This document shows positions 1 through 5,810 of a stretch of 7,415 bases of DNA, one piece after another. Numbering within the stretch: the stretch's first letter is position 1; every line of letters begins with the position of its first letter. Origin of the DNA: an uncultured Saprospiraceae bacterium (GTDB lineage: Bacteria > Bacteroidota > Bacteroidia > Chitinophagales > Saprospiraceae); NCBI GenBank assembly GCA_905479665.1, contig CAJQNM010000466.1, positions 1 through 7,415 of the forward strand, written 5' to 3'. The position numbers and the translations under genes were made by a program. Below the pieces are notes generated by a model that searched no databases, was not told the origin of the DNA, and saw only the letters and a program-made list of their open reading frames with translations.

Positions 1-72
1 GCGATGCTCTTTTACTGTACATAGTATTTAGTTTATTAGATTTTGAAATTATTATTTATGGTACTTTCCTCT

Positions 73-240
73 CTAGGAGGCTGTTGAATTACTGGCTCGA
101 AGTGGCTCGCTAGCTTATTTTGGTTGCAGACGAGCCAAAAAACGCAGACATAGCCGAGCTATATCGAGTATTTTTTGGTGAAGTATGCGGGCAAAAGAAG
201 CCGCGAACGAATCAGAGTTAGTATTTCAACAGCCTCCTAG
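73..240. mobile_element. MITE-like 168-bp imperfect palindrome
   Basis: The ends are perfect inverted repeats of 16 bp: CTAGGAGGCTGTTGAA at 73-88 and its reverse complement at 225-240. The similarity continues inward with mismatches and small gaps. CCAAAAAA (135-142) faces TTTTTTGG (171-178), and the centre is ATAGC-CGA-GCTAT (150-162), so the whole element can fold into one long hairpin. The outermost CTAG is itself a palindrome, so it may be a duplicated target (CTAG or the inner TA) rather than part of the repeat; the terminal repeat would then be GAGGCTGTTGAA. Such termini remind me of IS5-type elements, which is an impression, not a match. No transposase is encoded inside, so mobility would need a helper enzyme. 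It lies 5 bp past the stop codon of the ATPase gene and could act as a 3' hairpin. The 72 bases to its left are AT-rich and show no gene. Confidence 0.7.
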
Positions 241-245
241 GGTGG

Positions 246-1706
246 CTATTGTTTTATCCTGGTAAATAGATCGTCTAATTCGATCACATTTTGGACCATC
301 TCAAGCGAGTATTTATTAGATGTCAAACCTTGTGAGACAATCATGGTGAGAAATAGTGCTTTCCTGGTTTTAGTGAGGTGTTGAAAGGAGCCTATCCGTC
401 TGCGTAGCTTTTGAGCGTAGCTCTTGGTGATCGTATAGGGTTGTCCTGAAAATTTTATTTCACATAGATTTATCACTTCGTCTGCGCGATCGATCAAGAG
501 ATCTACTTGGCTACCTTCGATTTCGTCATTCCCGGGATGATGCCAAAAATGTGCACTAGAGTGGATGCCGGAAATATTCAGTGAATATTTGATTTCTTCG
601 ATGTGAAACATGCAAATATTTTCAAAAGCCAGTCCACTCCAGCTCTGCCAGGTCGATGATTGGGCAATCGCATTCCAATTCACTTTTCGCCCACGTCTAT
701 CGACCATGTATTTTTGATGAAATAGGGAGAAATTATCGGTTAATTTAAAGACAGCGTCTCGCGCTTTTTTCCCGAAGGGCACATATTCTGAGATAAAACC
801 TGAATTCATCAATTCCTTGAGTACTGTTGTAAAACCACCTCCGCTGCTCATGCGTGTTCTTTTGAGTAGGTCATCGCGTTGTAAGCCACGCGGTTTTAGT
901 GCCAATGCTTTGACGATTTCTTTGTGTCTTTCTGAATTAGAAAAAAGTGCATCATAAATATTCTCAAACTCCTGATTAAGAAGACCTGTTTTGGAAAAGT
1001 AGATGCGATCTATGGCTTGTGCAGCGCTTTCTCCTTTTCGTATTTCTTTGAGATAATGAGGTATGCCACCCATCACCATGTAGATTTGAGTAATCTGATA
1101 TCTGGTTAGGGAAGTCTTTTGTTTTTCTAGAAAGAGCTCACATTCAGCCAATGTAAAGGGATGTAAATGTATGTGACGTGTGGTGCGATTATAGAGACCT
1201 CCGGTATTGTTGAGTATTTTCTTAATCATCCATGAACTAGCAGAGCCGCAGATGACCACTACTAGATCTTTTTGAGCACTGGCCCATCCGTTCCAAAAGC
1301 TTTCAAAGGCAGACAAAAACCTTGATCGATTCGTTGCCATCCAGGGCACCTCGTCAAGAAAAACCACTTTTTTTCGTGTGCGATTGAGCTTGCCGATGTG
1401 TTTCTTCAGCAGATGAAATGCCTCAAACCAGCTCGCAGGAATCTTTGGCGGCAGCTCGTGTGCATCTACGTGCAGCTTTCGAGCGAACTCTCTCATGTGC
1501 TCCCCTAGGTTGCTGTCATGAAGACCACTGAACTCAAAGACTATGAGATCGTTGTAAAATTGCCTGATTAGATAGGTTTTACCTACTCGTCTACGCCCAT
1601 ATATAGCAATCAACTCGGGGCTCTTCGACTCGATTGCTTGACGTAAGATTGCCTGTTCCTGAGTTCGTCCTACCATATTTTGTTTCGCCAAAGGTAGTGT
1701 TTGCAA
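246..1706 (-). CDS. AAA+ ATPase with C-terminal PD-(D/E)XK-like domain (ATPase_2/DUF234-type)
   Basis: This 486-residue P-loop ATPase belongs to the standalone archaeal-type ATPase_2 group, whose cellular role is mostly unknown. Walker A is GRRRVGKT at 37-44. Walker B is VVFLDE at 114-119. A GSASSWM sensor-like segment sits at 154-160, and family-typical blocks LYNRTTRHIHLHPFT (171-185) and GGIPHYL (213-219) follow. A winged-helix-like stretch covers about 260-325. The C-terminal part has D402 and E416-I-K418, the pattern of a PD-(D/E)XK nuclease fold, as seen in DUF234-type tails. The ending ELDDLF looks complete, so the palindrome at 73-240 did not truncate it. The start is uncertain: residue 11 is also Met (codon at 1674-1676), and MVGR at that point matches the usual N terminus of the family. 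With that start, a repeat copy lies directly before the ATG. The gene is divergent from the hydrolase gene and has no obvious partner, so toxin, defence or housekeeping roles cannot be separated. Confidence 0.9.
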   Translation of the reverse strand: MQTLPLAKQNMVGRTQEQAILRQAIESKSPELIAIYGRRRVGKTYLIRQFYNDLIVFEFSGLHDSNLGEHMREFARKLHVDAHELPPKIPASWFEAFHLLKKHIGKLNRTRKKVVFLDEVPWMATNRSRFLSAFESFWNGWASAQKDLVVVICGSASSWMIKKILNNTGGLYNRTTRHIHLHPFTLAECELFLEKQKTSLTRYQITQIYMVMGGIPHYLKEIRKGESAAQAIDRIYFSKTGLLNQEFENIYDALFSNSERHKEIVKALALKPRGLQRDDLLKRTRMSSGGGFTTVLKELMNSGFISEYVPFGKKARDAVFKLTDNFSLFHQKYMVDRRGRKVNWNAIAQSSTWQSWSGLAFENICMFHIEEIKYSLNISGIHSSAHFWHHPGNDEIEGSQVDLLIDRADEVINLCEIKFSGQPYTITKSYAQKLRRRIGSFQHLTKTRKALFLTMIVSQGLTSNKYSLEMVQNVIELDDLFTRIKQ

Positions 1707-1780
1707 CCCACTTGTGGCGAAACAAAAATCTTATGATCTGCCATAAGTGCATCTATACGAGTACTTATGGCGAAACAAAA
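1678..1780. repeat. Cluster of TGGCGAAACAAAA motifs at the ATPase start
   Basis: Three exact copies of TGGCGAAACAAAA occur: 1678-1690 on the minus strand, 1715-1727 and 1768-1780 on the plus strand. The two plus-strand copies share a longer form, ACTTRTGGCGAAACAAAA. A partial fourth copy on the minus strand (ACTTATGGC, 1740-1748) forms a 9-bp dyad with the third (GCCATAAGT against ACTTATGGC, 1763-1771). Orientation therefore alternates minus, plus, minus, plus. Copies one and two can pair as a 13-bp stem with a 24-nt loop in the ATPase leader; copies one and three can pair instead. The first copy encodes part of LAKQN if translation starts at 1706, but is leader if it starts at 1676. The function is unknown: an operator, a leader-RNA switch or the edge of an inserted module are all possible. 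Confidence 0.75.
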
Positions 1781-1891
1781 CGTATGCTGTAGCGGAGGGA
1801 ATAGGGTAGAATCCTGCATTATCCGGCCCGCCATCAAACATTCCAGCGAGTGATGCAGTTGTTAAGGCTGGAAGGGAAAAAAAAGAAAGAT

Positions 1892-2725
1892 ATGATGTAT
1901 TGCGAGTCAAAGACACCAAAAGATGAAACCGAGGCTATTCTCAATTTCATTGACCGAGGAGAGGGGATTCCACTCATATTTATTCACGGGTGGCCTTTGA
2001 GTCACAGGACTTGGGAGCCGCAGATCGGATATTTTGTCGAAAAGGGCTATCGCTGCATCGCTTATGATCGACGAGGATTTGGGGACTCAGATCAACCGCC
2101 GGAAAATTTTGATTTTACCACGTTGGCGCACGATTTAGAAAATCTGCTGGTGCATCTGGATCTGCAAGATGTGACCCTGATCGGATTTTCGATGGGTGGT
2201 GGAGAAGTAGTCCGGTATCTTACAGAGTTTGGTGACAAGCGCATCTCAAAGGTGGTTTTGATGAGTTCTATCATACCACTTGTTGCCGAGAAGCCGGATA
2301 ATCCAGCAGGAGTACCCCAAGAGCAGCTCGAGGGAATATTGGGTGCACTCAAAAATGACCGGATATCCTTCTTGCCAGATTTTCTAAAGAATTTTTACAA
2401 CTATGACCAGCAAAAGGAAAAAGTAAGTCAAGCCATTCTAGATTATCATTTATCCATTGCAGCATATGCATCTCCTCATGCCACTATAGAATGTGCGGAA
2501 GCCTGGGCAGGTACGGATTTTCGCGCGGAACTAGATAATGTGACTGTACCTACGCTGATTATCCATGGTGACGCTGATCGAATCGTGCCCATCGAGACCA
2601 GTGGTGAGCAGGCTGCAAAGGGTATAAAAGGCAGCACTTATTTGGTGATTGAGCAGGGACCACATGGACTCAATCTCACGCACCGCGATGCAGTGAATGA
2701 AGCTGTACTTGACTTTATAGAGTGA
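1892..2725 (+). CDS. Alpha/beta hydrolase, non-heme haloperoxidase/arylesterase type
   Basis: This is a predicted serine hydrolase of the family that includes Pseudomonas fluorescens arylesterase and cofactor-free bacterial haloperoxidases. Known members hydrolyse esters and may catalyse perhydrolysis; the natural substrate here is unknown. Counting from 1892 (277 residues), the oxyanion-hole segment HGWP is at 32-35, the nucleophile elbow GFSMGGGEV places Ser100, HGDADRIVP gives Asp229, and GPHG gives His258. The Asp-His spacing of 29 matches the arylesterase. A cap region lies between about 130 and 205. No signal peptide is seen, so it should be cytoplasmic. I chose ATG 1892 because a purine-rich run (1871-1890) lies directly before it and the length fits the family. 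The frame is open back to GTG 1850, which would add 14 atypical residues, and ATG 1895 is also possible. The flavoprotein gene starts 19 bp after the stop, so the two are probably co-transcribed. Confidence 0.9.
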   Translation: MMYCESKTPKDETEAILNFIDRGEGIPLIFIHGWPLSHRTWEPQIGYFVEKGYRCIAYDRRGFGDSDQPPENFDFTTLAHDLENLLVHLDLQDVTLIGFSMGGGEVVRYLTEFGDKRISKVVLMSSIIPLVAEKPDNPAGVPQEQLEGILGALKNDRISFLPDFLKNFYNYDQQKEKVSQAILDYHLSIAAYASPHATIECAEAWAGTDFRAELDNVTVPTLIIHGDADRIVPIETSGEQAAKGIKGSTYLVIEQGPHGLNLTHRDAVNEAVLDFIE

Positions 2726-2744
2726 TTCGTAAAATGATCTCTTG

Positions 2745-3296
2745 ATGAATCGTCCACGCGTACTGGCTATTTCAGGAAGCACAAAAAGTAAATCCACAAG
2801 CCTCACGATTCTAAGGTATATGCAACATAGATATGCCAATGATCTTGATTTGCATGTGTACGAAGATATCTCGGGATTACCTCATTTTAATCCCGACCAC
2901 ACTGCACCTCCCTTGCCTGTCCCAGTCGCTGCCATCCACAAATTGATTGAGCAGTCTGATGCCGTATTATTTTGCACGCCTGAATATGTCTATAGCCTGC
3001 CTGGTAGCTTAAAGAATGTGATCGAGTGGTGTGTCTCGCAAACATTGTTTTCCGGAAAGCCCGTGGCCATGATTATCGCAGCCGCTTCGGGTCAAAAGGC
3101 ATACGAGTCCTTAAGCCTGATCTTAACCACGATCGAATGTGTCCTGCCGGAAGGATCTAAGTTGCTCATACCCGGTGCCAAAGGTAAAGTGGGCTCCGAA
3201 AGGATCGACGAAATGCTTGGGAAAGATCTGGATGAGGTGATTAAATCTCTGTTGGTATCGCTGGAGCATAAAGGTAAGCCAAGTAAGTACGAATAG
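2745..3296 (+). CDS. NADPH-dependent FMN reductase-like flavoprotein
   Basis: The 183-residue product has the flavodoxin-like fold of the NADPH_FMN_red family (SsuE, chromate reductase and azoreductase relatives). These enzymes bind FMN and use NAD(P)H to reduce quinones, metals, azo dyes or free flavin; which applies here cannot be told. The phosphate-binding loop follows the first strand (VLAISGSTKSKSTS, 6-19). The flavin-ring and dimer motif is TPEYVYSLPGSLKNVIEW at 78-95, close to the usual PEYxxSxPGxLKNxIDW. The length is normal and no targeting signal is present, so it should be cytoplasmic. ATG 2745 is preferred over the adjacent TTG at 2742. The gene lies 19 bp downstream of the hydrolase, with no promoter visible between them, and is followed by a hairpin region that may end the transcript. 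Confidence 0.88.
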   Translation: MNRPRVLAISGSTKSKSTSLTILRYMQHRYANDLDLHVYEDISGLPHFNPDHTAPPLPVPVAAIHKLIEQSDAVLFCTPEYVYSLPGSLKNVIEWCVSQTLFSGKPVAMIIAAASGQKAYESLSLILTTIECVLPEGSKLLIPGAKGKVGSERIDEMLGKDLDEVIKSLLVSLEHKGKPSKYE

Positions 3297-3360
3297 AAGT
3301 GTTCAGGAATGAAATCTATCCGGGAGGTGGTACATCTGAGTGGTTGATCGGTCGGTAGGA

Positions 3361-3417
3361 GCCAATTTAGTCTTGCGCATGGCAAGCTAAGGCGGGTCTG
3401 CAAGGCACCTTTTTTTT
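3361..3417 (+). terminator. Candidate terminator after the FMN reductase gene
   Basis: A stem forms from TTAG-T-CTTGC (3367-3376) and GCAAGCTAA (3382-3390), with one bulged T, a 5-nt loop, and GCC/GGC flanks at 3361-3363 and 3391-3393. A run of eight T follows at 3410-3417. The run starts about 17 nt after the stem, which is too far for a classic intrinsic terminator. A weaker stem, GGT..GC/GC.ACC (3396-3409), abuts the T run directly. Termination here is plausible but not certain. Confidence 0.35.
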
Positions 3418-3433
3418 GCATCAATCAAAGGTT

Positions 3434-3460
3434 GGCTAAAGTAGCAGGACAACTTTGGCC
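3434..3460. promoter_or_regulatory. Inverted repeat upstream of the AraC-family gene
   Basis: GGCTAAAGT (3434-3442) and ACTTTGGCC (3452-3460) match as an inverted repeat at 8 of 9 positions with a 9-nt spacer. The site ends 42 bp before the GTG start of the regulator. A TTTATTTG sequence (3473-3480) resembles the -7 box TAnnTTTG with one mismatch, so the repeat would overlap the -33 region. It may be an operator, perhaps for autoregulation, or a leader hairpin. This is inferred only from position and symmetry. Confidence 0.35.
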
Positions 3461-3502
3461 GTACATCTGTAGTTTATTTGACAAGCATCAAGACTAAATA
3501 AG

Positions 3503-4366
3503 GTGACCTACGAATTTCGTGACAAGACGCTAGACTCTCTTTTCATACTCACTGATCACATCCAGCGAGATGACTTTGTTGTTTCTGAAACCGATGCGAA
3601 GCGACTCATTCAGTTTAACTGGAATCGGAATCCGACACCAGTTAGCCTACTGGCAGACGGGATTGAATTGGTACTGCAACCCGACCAAATCACCACATTT
3701 ACCTATCATCACAAAATCACCTATCCACAAGAAGGAGCGCCAATCGCCGGCCTTTTCTTCAACCGTGATTTTTACTGCATCGCAGATCACGATGCGGAGA
3801 TCGGCTGCAATGGGATTCTGTTTTTTGGCACGCAAGACCTTCCGCTCATCAAGCTGGATGAGGTGCACCAGGGCAAGCTCGACCTATTGTGGCAAGTCAT
3901 GATCGATGAATTTGGCCATGCTGACAAAGTACAGGGCGAAATGCTCCAGATGCTGCTAAAGAGATTCATTATACTGTGTACTCGGCTGGCGAAAGAGCAA
4001 TTGATTTCTCAAGCGGTAGACAACCAGCAACTCGACATCATCCGTAAATTTAATGTGCTCGTCGATCTGCATTTCCGCACGCTAAAGCAAGTCAAGGACT
4101 ATGCGGCATTGCTGCATAGGTCGCCCAAAACCCTATCTAATCTTTTTGCGCGCTATGGTGACAAAAGCCCACAGCAGCACATCCAGGAGCGCATCGTGCT
4201 GGAGGCAAAGCGCTTGTTTTTTTATACGGACAAGCAAATTCAGGAGGTCGGGTTTGAGCTTGGTTTTGAAGAACCCGCATATTTTAGTCGCTTTTTCAAG
4301 AAGGCCACCGGTCACTCTCCCAATAGCTATAGAGACCAAATGGCCATTAGAACCATCTCTCAGTAA
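3503..4366 (+). CDS. AraC-family transcriptional regulator
   Basis: This is a 287-residue DNA-binding regulator. The C-terminal part (about 190-277) holds the two helix-turn-helix motifs of the AraC/XylS family. The first covers about 195-217 (QVKDYAALLHRSPKTLSNLF). The second, with the family signature, covers about 245-276 and includes IQEVGFELGF, the aromatic/basic pair YFSRFFKK and the ending GHSPNSYR. The N-terminal 150 residues look like a beta-rich, cupin-type sensing or dimerisation domain; no ligand is evident. The start is GTG: an in-frame stop lies at 3479-3481, no ATG lies between it and the GTG, and the next in-frame Met is deep in the protein. The AhpD-like gene follows after 101 bp in the same direction, with a direct repeat in the gap suited to this regulator, so it is probably its local target. 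Confidence 0.92.
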   Translation: MTYEFRDKTLDSLFILTDHIQRDDFVVSETDAKRLIQFNWNRNPTPVSLLADGIELVLQPDQITTFTYHHKITYPQEGAPIAGLFFNRDFYCIADHDAEIGCNGILFFGTQDLPLIKLDEVHQGKLDLLWQVMIDEFGHADKVQGEMLQMLLKRFIILCTRLAKEQLISQAVDNQQLDIIRKFNVLVDLHFRTLKQVKDYAALLHRSPKTLSNLFARYGDKSPQQHIQERIVLEAKRLFFYTDKQIQEVGFELGFEEPAYFSRFFKKATGHSPNSYRDQMAIRTISQ

Positions 4367-4382
4367 GGCAATCGGGCACTTT

Positions 4383-4414
4383 GTGCAAGTGGTCGGGAAA
4401 ATCGTGCAAGGGAT
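4383..4414 (+). promoter_or_regulatory. Putative AraC-type binding site, 21-bp direct repeat
   Basis: GTGCAAG occurs at 4383-4389 and again at 4404-4410 in the same orientation, exactly 21 bp apart, and both copies continue as NGRT. AraC-family proteins commonly bind paired direct half-sites about two helical turns apart; 21 bp is the spacing of the araI half-sites. The downstream copy covers the expected -33 position of the -7-like box at 4432-4439, a geometry typical of activation. The left half-site also lies in a short dyad, GCAC-TTT-GTGC (4376-4386). Binding by the upstream regulator is inferred. Confidence 0.5.
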
Positions 4415-4431
4415 AGACCTCAAGTAGACTG

Positions 4432-4439
4432 CATCTTTG
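4432..4439 (+). promoter_or_regulatory. Candidate -7 box for the AhpD-like gene
   Basis: CATCTTTG matches the Bacteroidota -7 consensus TAnnTTTG at five of the six defined positions and lies 28 bp before the ATG at 4468. No good TTTG is found at the -33 position, where the second GTGCAAG half-site sits instead. That fits an activator-dependent promoter. Confidence 0.4.
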
Positions 4440-4467
4440 TGTCATTATTAAACGTAAAAATATTGAT

Positions 4468-5025
4468 ATGACTAAAATTGCAGTGCCCACGATCGATCAG
4501 GTCTCCGAAAATAACCAAGAAATATTTAGTAGCCTCAAGAAGAAATTAGGATTCGTACCAAACCTCTATGCCTATTTCGGACATAGCGAGACGGCATTGG
4601 GCGACTATCTCCAATTCCAGCAGCGTAAATCCACTTTGCGTGCGAAGGATATAGAAGTAATCAATCTTGTGACCAGTGAGTACAATGGCTGCACGTATTG
4701 CCAGGCCGCACACACTGCAATCGGTAAGCTCATTGGATTTAGTGACGAGCAAATCCTTGAAATTCGATCGGGTCGAGCAACATTTGATGAGCGACTGGAT
4801 GCGCTGGCTCAATTTACGCTGGCAGTAGTGAGCAATCACGGTCAAGTTTCCGAGGAAGCAAGGGAGGAATTTTTTGCCACAGGGTATACGCAGACGACCT
4901 TGGTTGATGTAGTTGTTGCCATCGGAACCAAAATCATCAGTAATTATTTGCACAACATAACTGGATTTGCAGTTGATTTTCCAGCTGCTCCAGCATTGGC
5001 CAATGCTGAAGCTGTACTGAGCTAA
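4468..5025 (+). CDS. AhpD-like carboxymuconolactone decarboxylase-family protein
   Basis: The 185-residue protein carries the AhpD/CMD fold. The active-site motif is E71-x3-C75-T-Y-C78-x3-H82 (EYNGCTYCQAAH), the Cys pair and proton-relay residues of AhpD-type thiol peroxidases and reductases. Family members with this motif reduce peroxides or disulfides in the cytoplasm; true decarboxylases usually lack the CxxC. A conserved start region (LGFVPNLYAYFGHSETAL, 27-44) matches the peroxidase-related subgroup. No signal peptide is seen. The start ATG follows an A/T-rich leader. It stands alone between the AraC-family gene and a strong terminator and is probably controlled by that regulator. A role in oxidative or electrophile stress is reasonable, but its electron donor is not encoded here. 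Confidence 0.9.
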   Translation: MTKIAVPTIDQVSENNQEIFSSLKKKLGFVPNLYAYFGHSETALGDYLQFQQRKSTLRAKDIEVINLVTSEYNGCTYCQAAHTAIGKLIGFSDEQILEIRSGRATFDERLDALAQFTLAVVSNHGQVSEEAREEFFATGYTQTTLVDVVVAIGTKIISNYLHNITGFAVDFPAAPALANAEAVLS

Positions 5026-5039
5026 GCATGGTTTTTCGA

Positions 5040-5077
5040 AAGGGGCCAGCGGTCACAGGTTCTGGCCCCTTCTTTTT
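5040..5077 (+). terminator. Intrinsic terminator after the AhpD-like gene
   Basis: AAGGGGCCAG (5040-5049) and CTGGCCCCTT (5062-5071) form a perfect, GC-rich 10-bp stem with a 12-nt loop. It is followed by C and five T (5073-5077), starting 14 bp after the stop codon. This is a textbook Rho-independent terminator. The next gene starts 24 bp beyond it and so should have its own promoter, or depend on read-through. Confidence 0.9.
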
Positions 5078-5101
5078 ATCATTTTTAATACATAAATCCT
5101 C

Positions 5102-5788
5102 ATGAAAAGAATACAACACTGGCAGAGCATTGCCATCGTCCTTCTCCTTGCGGTCTTTGCCGGCTGTATTAAGGATGATTTTATTGATGATCGAGTAGAT
5201 CCTCAATTGCGAATCGCGAACAAAGTAGACAGCTTGGCGATCAATACCTCGTATCAATTTGAGGAAGTGTTCTTCAATAATGTTGGTCTGGCAGAATCTG
5301 CAGAGGTGCTCTGGAAAAGCTCCGATCCAGCGGTCGTATCGATCACACCTACAGGACTAGCAGAAGCCCTCGCTCCTGGCAGGGCACTCATTACCCTGGA
5401 ATTGGACAGTAACGAAAAAGTACTCAGAGATACAGTGCTCGTCTCTGTTGGGGAAACAACCGTCATGCAAGCATCCTCCATAAATGGTGAGATAGTAACA
5501 ACTTCCTCTTACGTTCTGGAAGGAGATTTTACACTTACAGAGATCGATGGAAATCTAGAGCTGAGCCTGGGGGATAATTATCGTGCTACTTCAGCACTGC
5601 CTGGCCTATTTGTTTATCTAACCAACAATAGTAACTCAATAGCGAGTGCCAAAGAGATAGCAGCAGTCAAGGTGTTTTCTGGCGCACATTCATATACTGT
5701 CGAAAATAGCTCGCTGAGTGACTACAGCTATATTCTGTATTACTGCAAGCCTTTTAACGTCAAAGTAGGCGAAGGAAAAATTCAATAA
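5102..5788 (+). CDS. Lipoprotein with Ig-like (Big_2-type) region and DM13 domain
   Basis: The 228-residue product begins with a basic n-region, a hydrophobic stretch and a lipobox-like VFAGC, giving Cys22 as the lipidated residue. KDDF follows at once, like the acidic export signal that sends Bacteroidota lipoproteins to the cell surface. Residues about 33-115 resemble a bacterial Ig-like domain, with WKSSDPAVVSI and then G-L-A-x-A-x-x-P-G-x-A. Residues about 138-228 fit the DM13 domain: GDFTL at 141-145, then LYYCKPFNVKVGEG at 212-225 with the conserved Cys215. DM13 has been proposed to act in electron transfer, but this is not well proven. The barrel gene starts 22 bp after the stop with an identical start context, which suggests an operon and a shared outer-membrane location. 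Phe at -3 of the lipobox is somewhat unusual. Confidence 0.82.
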   Translation: MKRIQHWQSIAIVLLLAVFAGCIKDDFIDDRVDPQLRIANKVDSLAINTSYQFEEVFFNNVGLAESAEVLWKSSDPAVVSITPTGLAEALAPGRALITLELDSNEKVLRDTVLVSVGETTVMQASSINGEIVTTSSYVLEGDFTLTEIDGNLELSLGDNYRATSALPGLFVYLTNNSNSIASAKEIAAVKVFSGAHSYTVENSSLSDYSYILYYCKPFNVKVGEGKIQ

Positions 5789-5810
5789 ATATTCTCAAAA
5801 GACAATCCTC

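Noticed and set aside
73..240. Reading the palindrome as a CRISPR repeat or an attachment site
   Set aside because: There is only one inverted unit, with no direct repeats with spacers, no cas genes and no integrase or tRNA nearby.
246..1706. Calling the ATPase an antiphage defence system
   Set aside because: No toxin, reverse transcriptase, nuclease or other effector gene is adjacent, and ATPases of this type are not by themselves known defence markers.
1733..1792. 19-codon plus-strand frame starting after the second motif copy
   Set aside because: It lies inside the repeat cluster, has no ribosome-binding signal and resembles no known peptide; an ATG after each motif copy may be chance.
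1850..1891. GTG-started N-terminal extension of the alpha/beta hydrolase
   Set aside because: It adds 14 residues that do not fit the family, has no good leader before it, and the purine-rich run before ATG 1892 is a better start context.
1731..1919. 62-codon minus-strand frame in the divergent intergenic region
   Set aside because: It runs through the repeat cluster and antisense to the hydrolase start, with no recognisable domain; probably not a gene.
3343..3366. Second copy of the palindrome end (TAGGAGCC)
   Set aside because: Only about seven bases resemble the 16-bp terminus and no matching inverted partner is nearby; chance similarity.
3297..3502. Possible small gene or RNA between the flavoprotein and regulator genes
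   Set aside because: No frame has a convincing start and length; the region is explained by hairpins, a T run and promoter-like sequence. A small RNA cannot be excluded but has no positive support.
4101..4427. 108-codon plus-strand frame overlapping the end of the AraC-family gene
   Set aside because: It overlaps the helix-turn-helix coding region in another frame, and its Cys/Ser/Arg-rich translation is typical of an out-of-frame read.
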